Assembly: GCF_005503445.1 (NCBI RefSeq)
Contig: NZ_SCOH01000022.1
Coordinates: 1 to 64,000 of the forward strand
Length of the DNA stretch: 64,000 nucleotides
Direction: 5' to 3'
Origin: Chitinivorax sp. B
GTDB taxonomy: Bacteria; Pseudomonadota; Gammaproteobacteria; Burkholderiales; SCOH01
Shown: positions 34,462-41,782 of the stretch, one piece after another
Layout of the letters: the number at the start of each line of letters is the position of its first letter
Position numbering within the stretch: position 1 is the first letter of the stretch
Program-made: the position numbers and the translations under genes
The notes under the pieces: model-generated
The model's database searches: none
Told to the model about the DNA's origin: nothing
Seen by the model: the letters and a program-made list of their open reading frames with translations, nothing else

Positions 34462-35664
34462 TTACATACCCAGCTGTACTTTAAGGGCATCAATGGCCGT
34501 CTTGTTGAAATGCAACTGCGGGTCAATCAATTCGGTATCCTTGTCAAAGTAAGCACCCAGATAACCGGTCACGTTATCTTTAACCGAAATCGCCAGTTTC
34601 GACCCATGCTTCAGATAGGTCTGGTTATGGGATAACGCTTCTACTCGAAATGAATGAGGAAAATCGAACAAATAGTGCTGCTGGACATAGGAGCCTATAG
34701 TCTCATCCTGCATCACCTGGTAGCGCCCTTCGCCCAAAGCATCACCTGTTGGCGTACACTTTTCATGTCCACCCACAAATTTTGCACTGTATACACTGAC
34801 GGTATTGGCTGTCCCTAACTTAAACAACAGCATGTCTTTGCCGATTTTGATGCAGAATTTCGCCATAGTAGGGTAATACATGGCAATGCCACTACTGCTG
34901 ATCACCGTTTTGGCAGGTAGCGCCAAATGTGTTCGCAATCCAACCGCCCCCGCTGGAAATTTTGCTTCGCCGAGTTGGCTCCGCAATGTCGTGCCGGATT
35001 GGCTCAATCTCCCGTCCTTATCCTCACCCAGACTAGTTTTCAGATTATCTTTCATCAACTGATCGACAAGATCGATCGTTTCCAGCTTGAAACGATAAGT
35101 GACACGGGTTGGCGAAGTACCATGAGTCAACCACCCTGGCGTATCCGTTACCTGAAAGGCATTTCCCAACCGAGCTGTGTTCATTGATGGATCGAGGATC
35201 GCCGTCTGAATTTGCAGCTTGGGTGACGCAGTCAACAGTTGATGCAGGAAGGTAGGCGTCTTGATTCCCCCTTTTCCCGGCCGATCATCCAACAATATGC
35301 CATCTGACAACACTTTGGATGTCAGTACAGATAACGCTTGCGATTCCTCATCCACATACAGGCTGTAAACATCTCCAGCCAAGAGACGATCGACGGTAGG
35401 GTTGGATGGCAGGGTAAAAACAGGTTTATCAGGTGTTGTACTTGTTGTCGTGGGTGGAAGAGGTACAGAGGGAGGCACAGGTGTCGTTGGGGTAGGTGAG
35501 GGTACAGGTGCAGGTGCAGGACCAGGAGCCGGGGCTGGTGTCACACCTGTTACAGGGGGGGTTGGCGTTGGGCTAGGTGTACTTTCGCTTCCGCCACCAC
35601 CACCACATGCAGTCAACCCCAGACACAATGAAATACCCGTAACGGTCAATACCGTTTTCTTCAT
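34462..35664 (-). CDS. Lipoprotein A of a tandem paralogous pair, unknown function
   Basis: About 400 residues. A lipoprotein signal (MKKTVLTVTGISLCLGLTAC) ends in a lipobox Cys followed by five Gly, then a Pro/Thr/Ser/Val-rich linker (about 25-85), then a globular domain of about 300 residues with GDVYSLYVD, TPGWLTHGTSPTRVTYRFKLETIDLVDQLMKDNL, GAVGLRTHLALPAK and the terminal block DPQLHFNKTAIDALKVQLG. The same blocks in the same order are found in the next gene, so the two arose by duplication. I recognise no known family. Start ATG 35664 is set by the signal sequence. A surface or periplasmic anchor role is likely from the architecture only. Confidence 0.75.
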   Translation of the reverse strand: MKKTVLTVTGISLCLGLTACGGGGGSESTPSPTPTPPVTGVTPAPAPGPAPAPVPSPTPTTPVPPSVPLPPTTTSTTPDKPVFTLPSNPTVDRLLAGDVYSLYVDEESQALSVLTSKVLSDGILLDDRPGKGGIKTPTFLHQLLTASPKLQIQTAILDPSMNTARLGNAFQVTDTPGWLTHGTSPTRVTYRFKLETIDLVDQLMKDNLKTSLGEDKDGRLSQSGTTLRSQLGEAKFPAGAVGLRTHLALPAKTVISSSGIAMYYPTMAKFCIKIGKDMLLFKLGTANTVSVYSAKFVGGHEKCTPTGDALGEGRYQVMQDETIGSYVQQHYLFDFPHSFRVEALSHNQTYLKHGSKLAISVKDNVTGYLGAYFDKDTELIDPQLHFNKTAIDALKVQLGM

Positions 35665-35842
35665 AAACAACCTTTGATTTGATAGTGCACAGCCATAAGT
35701 CGCATACCAGTCCGCAAACGATGCTGGCAACAAATTCTGATGAAATAACGCGAGATGAAGGGGCCAACATGGCGAAGTCGTCGACTGACGCCATGTTGTT
35801 TCGTCAAAGGATTCTGACCGAAGGCGATTCGCCGGCCATGTC

Positions 35843-37012
35843 CTACAAGCCCAGCTGTACTTTCAGCGCATTGATGGCTGTCTTGTTGAAATGCAGTTGT
35901 GGATCAACCAAGGTAACCTCGTCGTCGAAGTAAACGGAAATAGTCTCGTCATCGGATATCAGGTTGGAAAGCTGGAAAGACAGCCGTGCATTGGCTTTCT
36001 GATAAGTAGGGCTCAATACCAAGCGCTCCACGTCACCCGATCCACCAAAATTCAACAGGTAGTCTGTTCTGACAATACCCAAGGTGCTTGTGTGCTCGAT
36101 AGTCCGGAATGTACCACTCGCGAATTTTGATCCTGTTGCCTTGCAGTTGCCATCCACCTTGAAAGCATCCACCGTATTGGCGCCCAGCATCAGCCCAACC
36201 CCTTCAGTAGCCCCATCGAAGGTATAGATGCAACGTAAACCAGCGGCGGTATCTTTTTTCACATACAGATTGTCAACCTTCAATAACTTGTTTGCAGGCA
36301 ATACCACGTGGGTACGCAAGCCGATTGATCCGACAGGGAATTTTCCATTGCCAAGGGTATCGACCAGCTTCGCGTTACTAACGGGTAGCAATCCATTTTT
36401 TGTTTCGCCGGTACTGAATTGCAGATTATTCTTCATGAGTTGGTCAGTCAGATCGACCTCCTCAAACTGAAAGCGATAAGTTGCCTGGTCCCCTGTGACA
36501 GAGTGCGTTAGCCAACCACGTTTCCCCCATGCATGGAATTCATTCTTCAACTTTTCCCCATCCAGAAAATCCATCGCCCCGATCGTATGATCGCCGTAGT
36601 CAGCCGCATAAAAAGGATGCGCCGACAGCAACTGATGCAGAAAAATGGGCGAACTGTAGACAGGACGTTTCGGCACATGATTATCTGTAATCACACCGCT
36701 ACTGCTCATTTGTGTTTGCAGCACGGAAACCTTACCCAGCTTGCCTGCCCCGGGTACATCCACATGCAGGCTGTATACATCACCTTCAAGGAGACGCTGG
36801 CTGGTCACATTCTTACTAGCAGGCCCTGGTGAAGGCGTAGGCGCAGGATCTGGTGTCGGGTTTACCGGCGAAGGTACCGGGGCGGTTGGTGCCGGAGTGG
36901 CTGTTGGCTTGGGCGTACTGTCGCTATCGCCACCACCACCGCCACCGCCACCACAAGCTGTTAGTCCAAGACACAAGGAAAGGCTTGCTGCAAATACAAC
37001 TGATTTATCCAA
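35843..37012 (-). CDS. Lipoprotein B of a tandem paralogous pair, unknown function
   Basis: 389 residues, paralogous to the gene at 34462. Signal and lipobox SLCLGLTAC are followed by eight Gly, a Pro/Thr-rich linker (about 30-68) and the shared domain: GDVYSLHVD, RGWLTHSVTGDQATYRFQFEEVDLTDQLMKNNL, GSIGLRTHVVLPAN and DPQLHFNKTAINALKVQLG. No ATG is available; TTG 37012 gives a normal lipoprotein signal after a purine-rich stretch. The poly-Gly tract is coded by a GGT/GGC repeat that could vary in length by slippage. Sequence between the shared blocks has diverged strongly, so the two may bind different partners. Confidence 0.75.
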   Translation of the reverse strand: MDKSVVFAASLSLCLGLTACGGGGGGGGDSDSTPKPTATPAPTAPVPSPVNPTPDPAPTPSPGPASKNVTSQRLLEGDVYSLHVDVPGAGKLGKVSVLQTQMSSSGVITDNHVPKRPVYSSPIFLHQLLSAHPFYAADYGDHTIGAMDFLDGEKLKNEFHAWGKRGWLTHSVTGDQATYRFQFEEVDLTDQLMKNNLQFSTGETKNGLLPVSNAKLVDTLGNGKFPVGSIGLRTHVVLPANKLLKVDNLYVKKDTAAGLRCIYTFDGATEGVGLMLGANTVDAFKVDGNCKATGSKFASGTFRTIEHTSTLGIVRTDYLLNFGGSGDVERLVLSPTYQKANARLSFQLSNLISDDETISVYFDDEVTLVDPQLHFNKTAINALKVQLGL

Positions 37013-37361
37013 AATCTTTTCTTTCTATTACGGAATAAAGTACCGAGGCGTTCTGCCAAGCTAATTTGACGCCAACCCGCTACATCAGCAAAGCTGCGGT
37101 TTGTCATGAATTTGTGATGAAAGTGTAAAAATAAGTTAACACTGTTAGAATTTTTATATGCACTGTGGAAATCCTCAATTCCCATCCCAATCCCCATTAG
37201 CATCAATTAAATCCTTTCAAACCATCAGCTTAAAAATAAGTACTACTACGTAATAGCTTATCAACCAATGACCGATAGTCATTTAAATATTGATAACAAT
37301 GTTTTTGTGTTCCTTGTTGATCGTTAATCTTCAATAAAGTTGATTGATATATTCGTAACAT

Positions 37362-37387
37362 CATTAAAGATAGCGCTATCTTTAATG
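37362..37387. repeat. Perfect 26-bp palindrome
   Basis: CATTAAAGATAGC followed directly by its exact complement GCTATCTTTAATG. It can form a cruciform or an RNA hairpin. It lies about 350 bp upstream of lipoprotein B and about 260 bp from the ModE-type site. There is no clear T-run on either side beyond A/T-rich DNA. It may be a terminator, a regulator site or a remnant of an element. Confidence 0.65.
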
Positions 37388-37646
37388 GAAAAATAAACCA
37401 ATATCTTGTGAAATTCATATTTCACGTTCTATTTTTATAGAAAGAATACATTCAAAACTATTCAACAATAGTATCCTGTCCCGATCCATTGGAAAGTGCC
37501 TCGTCGTCCCTATATTCATTGCAGCAAGACCATTACCAACCTTGTCTACACACTTGCCTCAAGTTCGATCGATAACCACCTTATTTCTTTGCCTGAAAGA
37601 ACTAGACTACCGCTACCTATTTGCACTAGGGACACTACCAAACAGG

Positions 37647-37670
37647 CGTTATATAATCGTGTATATAACG
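37647..37670 (+). promoter_or_regulatory. ModE-type molybdate operator
   Basis: CGTTATATA, six bases (ATCGTG), TATATAACG: perfect 9-bp arms and the same 6-bp spacing as the known ModE recognition site. It lies 287 bp upstream of modA. ModE with bound molybdate would repress the operon from here. A modE gene is not in the window. Confidence 0.75.
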
Positions 37671-37957
37671 AATTTGTGTTCAATCTGGCCAAATACAGGA
37701 CCTGGCAACGCAACTGGCCGCACTTATTGTTGGCACAGCCCAACTCAGTATGGAAACAAGCCATGGCTGAATCATTCAACCCAATGCTGCCCCAGATCTA
37801 TCGCCAAGAGGTCACGACACATCAGGTACATCACGCCTTGTACTACTAGCTACAGACGATGCCACAACCTTGATCAAAGCCCTCCATGTGATATTGGGTG
37901 TATCGCCATGACCCGTACCGCCACTCGCTTTCCACTACCTGACGAAGACATCACCTC

Positions 37958-38716
37958 ATGACCAAGACCTCTCGCCTGTTTGTACTGGCCTTGTTGGCCA
38001 GCACCAGCTTTACCTATGCAGATACGCTGACTGTCGCTGTTGCCGCCAACGTGCAATATGCTTTTGATGATCTGGCTCGCGCCTTCAAAACTGAAACCGG
38101 GCACAATGCCAAGGCCAGTTTCAACTCATCTGGCAAATTTGCGGCTCAGATCATGAATGGCGCCCCATTTGATGTGTTTGTATCAGCAGATATGGAATTT
38201 CCCGAAAAACTACATCAGCAAGGCTTTGCTGTGGCCGCACCCAAGCCCTATGCCTACGGGATACTGGTGGTATGGACCATACGCAGTGATCTTGATCCGA
38301 CAGATTGGCAAGCGGCGTTCAAACACCGCTCCGTCAACAAAATCGCACTGGCCAATCCCAAAACAGCCCCTTATGGACGCGAGGCCATGAAGGTACTGGC
38401 TGCCACCAAACTGGATGAATCACTGCAAAACAAACTGGTGTTTGGTGAAAGCATCGCCCAAACCAACCAATATATTGTCAGCCAAGCTGCCGATATCGGA
38501 ATTACTGCGAAATCCGTTGTGGTCTCGCCAGAAATGGCAGGTAAAGGGCGCTGGGCCGAACTGCCCAAATCAATGTATCAACCTATCGCCCAAGGCGCGG
38601 TGGTATTAAAGTACGGGCAGGCAAACCATGCCAAAGCGTCACAAGCCTGGCTGGATTTTCTCTATGGCCCAAAAGCCCGTGCCATTCTTGAACAATATGG
38701 CTACCTGCTACCATGA
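37958..38716 (+). CDS. modA: Molybdate ABC transporter, periplasmic binding protein
   Basis: A 252-residue ModA. The signal peptide (FVLALLASTSFTYA) is followed by LTVAVAANVQYAFDDLARAF, FNSSGKFAAQIMNGAPFDVFVSADMEFP (oxyanion-binding Ser and loop), VNKIALANPKTAPYGREAM and FLYGPKARAILEQYGY, all typical. It binds molybdate or tungstate for ModBC. It overlaps the next gene by 4 bp. The start codon overlaps the stop of a possible 17-codon frame at 37910. No good Shine-Dalgarno is seen. Confidence 0.95.
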   Translation: MTKTSRLFVLALLASTSFTYADTLTVAVAANVQYAFDDLARAFKTETGHNAKASFNSSGKFAAQIMNGAPFDVFVSADMEFPEKLHQQGFAVAAPKPYAYGILVVWTIRSDLDPTDWQAAFKHRSVNKIALANPKTAPYGREAMKVLAATKLDESLQNKLVFGESIAQTNQYIVSQAADIGITAKSVVVSPEMAGKGRWAELPKSMYQPIAQGAVVLKYGQANHAKASQAWLDFLYGPKARAILEQYGYLLP

Positions 38717-39117
38717 ACCGGCTCCCTGCCATCCTATCCGCCATTGAACAGGAAGGAGCCATCACACTGCTTGAGGCACAGACATTTGGTCAAACGGTCA
38801 GCCTCACATTGTTGGCGGGAAGAACACAACCAGTGTGGCAAATTGGCCAGGCCATCACCTTGGTGTTCAAGGATACCGAGGTGTCACTTGCCAAAAATCT
38901 ACAAGGCCAGCTCAGCCTGCGTAACCGTTTACCAGTAAACGTACTGGCACTGGCCCGGGGTAAAGTACTAACCCGGGTGACCATGGCTCTGGCAGGGCAT
39001 ACCTTATATGCAGTGATCACCACGCGTGCTGCCGACCATTTAGCACTGCAAATAGGGGATCAGGTTGAAGCACTGATCAAAGCCAATGAAATGGCCATTC
39101 TGGAAGACCCGACATGA
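38713..39117 (+). CDS. Molybdenum-binding di-TOBE (Mop-like) protein
   Basis: 134 residues made of two TOBE/Mop-like units (about 5-68 and 70-130; RNRLPVNVLALARGKVLTRVTMAL and LYAVITTRAADHLALQIGDQVEALIKANEMAIL). Such Mop proteins bind molybdate and may store or buffer it. It has no DNA-binding domain, so it is not ModE. It sits between modA and modB with 4-bp overlaps on both sides, so it is part of the operon. Confidence 0.85.
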   Translation: MNRLPAILSAIEQEGAITLLEAQTFGQTVSLTLLAGRTQPVWQIGQAITLVFKDTEVSLAKNLQGQLSLRNRLPVNVLALARGKVLTRVTMALAGHTLYAVITTRAADHLALQIGDQVEALIKANEMAILEDPT

Positions 39118-39788
39118 TTGATTGGCAACCGCTCTGGCTCACTGCCGAACTGGCCGCGCTGACTACAGCCATTCTTTTCGTGGTTGGCCTACCCCTGGCT
39201 TATTGGCTGGCCTTCAGCCATCGGCGTATCAAACCAGTAGTGGAAACACTAGTCAGCATGCCATTGGTGCTGCCACCTTCTGTGTTGGGTTTCTATCTGT
39301 TACTCGCATTCAACCCCAACGCGGCCTTTGGACAATGGCTGGCCAGCCAGTTTGATATCCGCCTTGCATTCAGCTTTGCTGGGCTGGTGATCGGCTCTGT
39401 ACTGTTCAGCCTGCCATTCATGGTGCACCCATTGCAATCAGCCTTACAGACACTACCGGCAGATTTACGCGAAGCGTCGTATACCCTTGGTAAATCAACG
39501 CTGACAACCCTATTTAAAGTATTGTTGCCGAACATCAAACCGGCATTGTTGTCTGGTTGTGTGATGACATTTGCCCATACTGTTGGCGAGTTTGGGGTTG
39601 TTCTGATGATTGGCGGCAATATCCCCGGTGTGACCAAAGTGGCCTCCATTGCCATCTATGACGAAGTCGAAAGCCTCAACTACCCTGCTGCCCACACCTA
39701 TGCCGCCATTCTGTTTGTGGTCAGCTTTGTCATCGTACTGATGGTGTACTGGTTGAACAGACACGCTTCCCGAGCCATCGCGACATGA
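39114..39788 (+). CDS. modB: Molybdate ABC transporter, permease
   Basis: A 224-residue inner-membrane permease with about five helices. The family motif for contact with the ATPase, LREASYTLGKSTLTTLFKVLLPNIKPAL (an EAA loop, about 118-145), and LVSMPLVLPPSVLGFYLLLAF are clear. It overlaps the genes on both sides by 4 bp. Confidence 0.95.
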   Translation: MIDWQPLWLTAELAALTTAILFVVGLPLAYWLAFSHRRIKPVVETLVSMPLVLPPSVLGFYLLLAFNPNAAFGQWLASQFDIRLAFSFAGLVIGSVLFSLPFMVHPLQSALQTLPADLREASYTLGKSTLTTLFKVLLPNIKPALLSGCVMTFAHTVGEFGVVLMIGGNIPGVTKVASIAIYDEVESLNYPAAHTYAAILFVVSFVIVLMVYWLNRHASRAIAT

Positions 39789-40666
39789 TCGATTTGCAAT
39801 TGACCCGGCAACTGCATACCCAACAAGGGCTGCTCACTCTCTCTGTTTCTGGCCAGATCACCCACGGTGAATGTCTGGCTGTCTTTGGTCCATCAGGCGC
39901 GGGCAAGACTACCCTACTTCGGATGATGGCCGGACTGACACAGCCGGATAGTGGTCATCTGACCGTCGATGGCGAAGTCTGGATTGATGCCAGCCGAGGC
40001 TTTCACCTGCCACCACAAAAACGATCGATTGGTTATGTCTTCCAGGACTATGCGCTTTTCCCGAACATGACCGTTCGAGGCAATCTGGCTTATGCCGGGG
40101 CATCAGCCAGTCTACAGGCTGATCTGCTGGACATGACCGGATTGACTGCCTTTTCGGACCGCAAACCGGATACGCTTTCTGGCGGCCAGCGGCAACGGGT
40201 GGCCGTGGCCCGTGCACTGGCGCGTCGCCCTAAACTGCTGCTGCTGGATGAGCCACTGACTGCGTTGGATGGCACCACCCGGCACCAGTTACAACGAGAT
40301 CTGGCGCAATGGCAGAAATCGCTAGGCATCACGACCATTTTGGTCAGCCATGATATTGGCGAAGTTGTGCGGCTAGCTCAGCAAGTGTGGCAGCTTGATC
40401 AAGGCAGAATCACTGCCCAAGGTACACCTCATGCTGTTCTGCTTGGGCCGCGCACGCGCGGCAAGTTCAATCTGGGGGCAGAGGTGTTGGCAGTACGGCA
40501 GGAGGACGTCGTTCAGGTTGTGACCTTATTGGTAGGCCAGGAAGTCGTGGATGTAATCGGTGATGGTGACGAACTGGCCGATCTGCAGATAGGGGATCGG
40601 GTTACCGTTGCCATCAAGGCATTCAGCCCGATCTTGATCAAGAATCGAGATGGCAGCACATGCTAA
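39785..40666 (+). CDS. modC: Molybdate ABC transporter, ATP-binding protein
   Basis: A 293-residue ATPase: Walker [17 protein letters not shown] (about 38-53), signature LSGGQRQRVAVARAL (about 126-140), Walker B LLLLDEPLTALD and the switch His in LVSHD. The C-terminal TOBE unit (about 230-290) is shorter than in E. coli ModC. It overlaps hemC by 7 bp, so hemC translation is probably coupled to this gene. Confidence 0.95.
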   Translation: MIDLQLTRQLHTQQGLLTLSVSGQITHGECLAVFGPSGAGKTTLLRMMAGLTQPDSGHLTVDGEVWIDASRGFHLPPQKRSIGYVFQDYALFPNMTVRGNLAYAGASASLQADLLDMTGLTAFSDRKPDTLSGGQRQRVAVARALARRPKLLLLDEPLTALDGTTRHQLQRDLAQWQKSLGITTILVSHDIGEVVRLAQQVWQLDQGRITAQGTPHAVLLGPRTRGKFNLGAEVLAVRQEDVVQVVTLLVGQEVVDVIGDGDELADLQIGDRVTVAIKAFSPILIKNRDGSTC

Positions 40667-41640
40667 AATCCGTTCATTCCCAAGCGAGCATCCCTATCGT
40701 GTCTGCCAAATCCCGTCCAACCAAAGTCATCATCGCCTCTCGTGAGAGCTTGCTTGCCATGTGGCAAGCCGAACATATCCAGACTCGCTTGCGCACGTTG
40801 TATCCAGGGCTTGAAGTCGAAATACTGGGTATGACCACACAAGGCGATCGCATTCTGGACGTAACCCTCAACAAGATCGGCGGCAAGGGGCTATTTGTCA
40901 AAGAACTGGAAGTTGCCATGGAAGAAGGTCGGGCCGATATCGCCGTCCATTCCAGCAAAGACGTGCCAATGCAGTTACCCGATGGTTTTACGCTAGCGGC
41001 CATTGGTGAACGTGAAGATGCACGTGATGCCTTCGTTTCCAACCATTTTACCGACTTGGCCACTTTGCCACCGAACAGTGTAGTTGGTACTTCCAGCCTG
41101 CGCCGTGAAAGCCAGATCCGCAACCGTTTCCCGCACCTAACAGTGAAGCCGCTACGTGGTAACGTCCAGACGCGTCTGCGCAAACTGGATGAAGACCAAT
41201 ACGATGCCATTATTCTCGCTGCAGCTGGTTTGCGCCGCCTGGGCCTGACAGATCGCATTACCAGCCTGTTGTCAACGGAAGATAGCCTACCGGCGGTTGG
41301 CCAAGGTGCACTTGCAATCGAATGCCGGACGGATCGGGCTGATCTACTGAAGCTGCTGGCGCCACTGAATCACGCCGACACCGCGATCTGTGTTCGTGCG
41401 GAGCGCGCCATGAGCAGGGTATTGGGCGGCAGCTGTCAAGTTCCGTTAGGTGGCTTTGCGGAAGTAGTTGAAGGCAAACTAAAACTACGTGCTTTTATCG
41501 CGCTGCCAGACGGTAGTCGCCTGCTGCACACCACCCTGACCGGCTCCCGCGACAAACCTGAAGCCTTGGGACAAGCTGCGGCTGAAGCCTTGATGTTACA
41601 AGGTGCCGGTGACATCATGCAGCAACTGACACATCCCTGA
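40660..41640 (+). CDS. hemC: Porphobilinogen deaminase (hydroxymethylbilane synthase)
   Basis: Joins four porphobilinogen units into hydroxymethylbilane in heme synthesis. 326 residues. Marks: VIIASRESLLAMWQAEHI, GKGLFVKELEVAMEEGRADIAVHSSKDVPM with the catalytic Asp, GTSSLRRESQI, LRGNVQTRL and GGSCQVPLGGFA, where Cys holds the dipyrromethane cofactor. ATG 40660 lies inside the last codons of modC and adds about 20 residues to the usual N-terminus; GTG 40699 is an alternative. The coupling of a heme gene to a molybdate operon is unusual. Confidence 0.97.
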   Translation: MLKSVHSQASIPIVSAKSRPTKVIIASRESLLAMWQAEHIQTRLRTLYPGLEVEILGMTTQGDRILDVTLNKIGGKGLFVKELEVAMEEGRADIAVHSSKDVPMQLPDGFTLAAIGEREDARDAFVSNHFTDLATLPPNSVVGTSSLRRESQIRNRFPHLTVKPLRGNVQTRLRKLDEDQYDAIILAAAGLRRLGLTDRITSLLSTEDSLPAVGQGALAIECRTDRADLLKLLAPLNHADTAICVRAERAMSRVLGGSCQVPLGGFAEVVEGKLKLRAFIALPDGSRLLHTTLTGSRDKPEALGQAAAEALMLQGAGDIMQQLTHP

Positions 41641-41716
41641 CCTGCCAACAGTCAACTGGATATCGTCAAATATCCACCCAAGCATGCACGGCATAAATGA
41701 TCGATAATTGTGAAGG

Positions 41717-41758
41717 GACGCACCTGCCGCCCACACGGGCTGCGGCCTCAGGTGCGTC
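41717..41758 (+). promoter_or_regulatory. Long stem-loop between hemC and hemD
   Basis: GACGCACCTG (41717-41726) and CAGGTGCGTC (41749-41758) pair perfectly over 10 bp, with an inner CCGC/GCGG pairing. It sits 24 bp before the hemD start. The tail TCATTTC is only moderately T-rich. It may be a terminator, an attenuator or a processing site that separates hemDXY expression from the mod-hemC transcript. Confidence 0.65.
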
Positions 41759-41782
41759 ATTTCAATACCTGCCGAGGATCGA

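Larger units (their letters stand above)
37013..37957. other. Large A/T-rich gap between the lipoproteins and modA
   Basis: Nearly 950 bp. The first half is strongly A/T-rich and holds a perfect 26-bp palindrome (37362-37387). The second half holds a ModE-type operator (37647-37670) and about 290 bp before modA. Open frames are present (for example 37496-37849), but their products look unlike real proteins, so no gene is called. The stretch after the operator may be a long mRNA leader or hold a small gene that I cannot recognise. Confidence 0.5.

Noticed and set aside
35195-35215. One copy of GCCGTCTGAA, the Neisseria DNA-uptake sequence
   Set aside because: Only one copy was noticed in 64 kb and it lies in a coding region; uptake-sequence genomes have many copies, so it is probably chance.
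37496-37849. 117-codon open frame in the gap before modA
   Set aside because: No ribosome site, odd composition and it runs through the ModE-type operator; not called as a gene.
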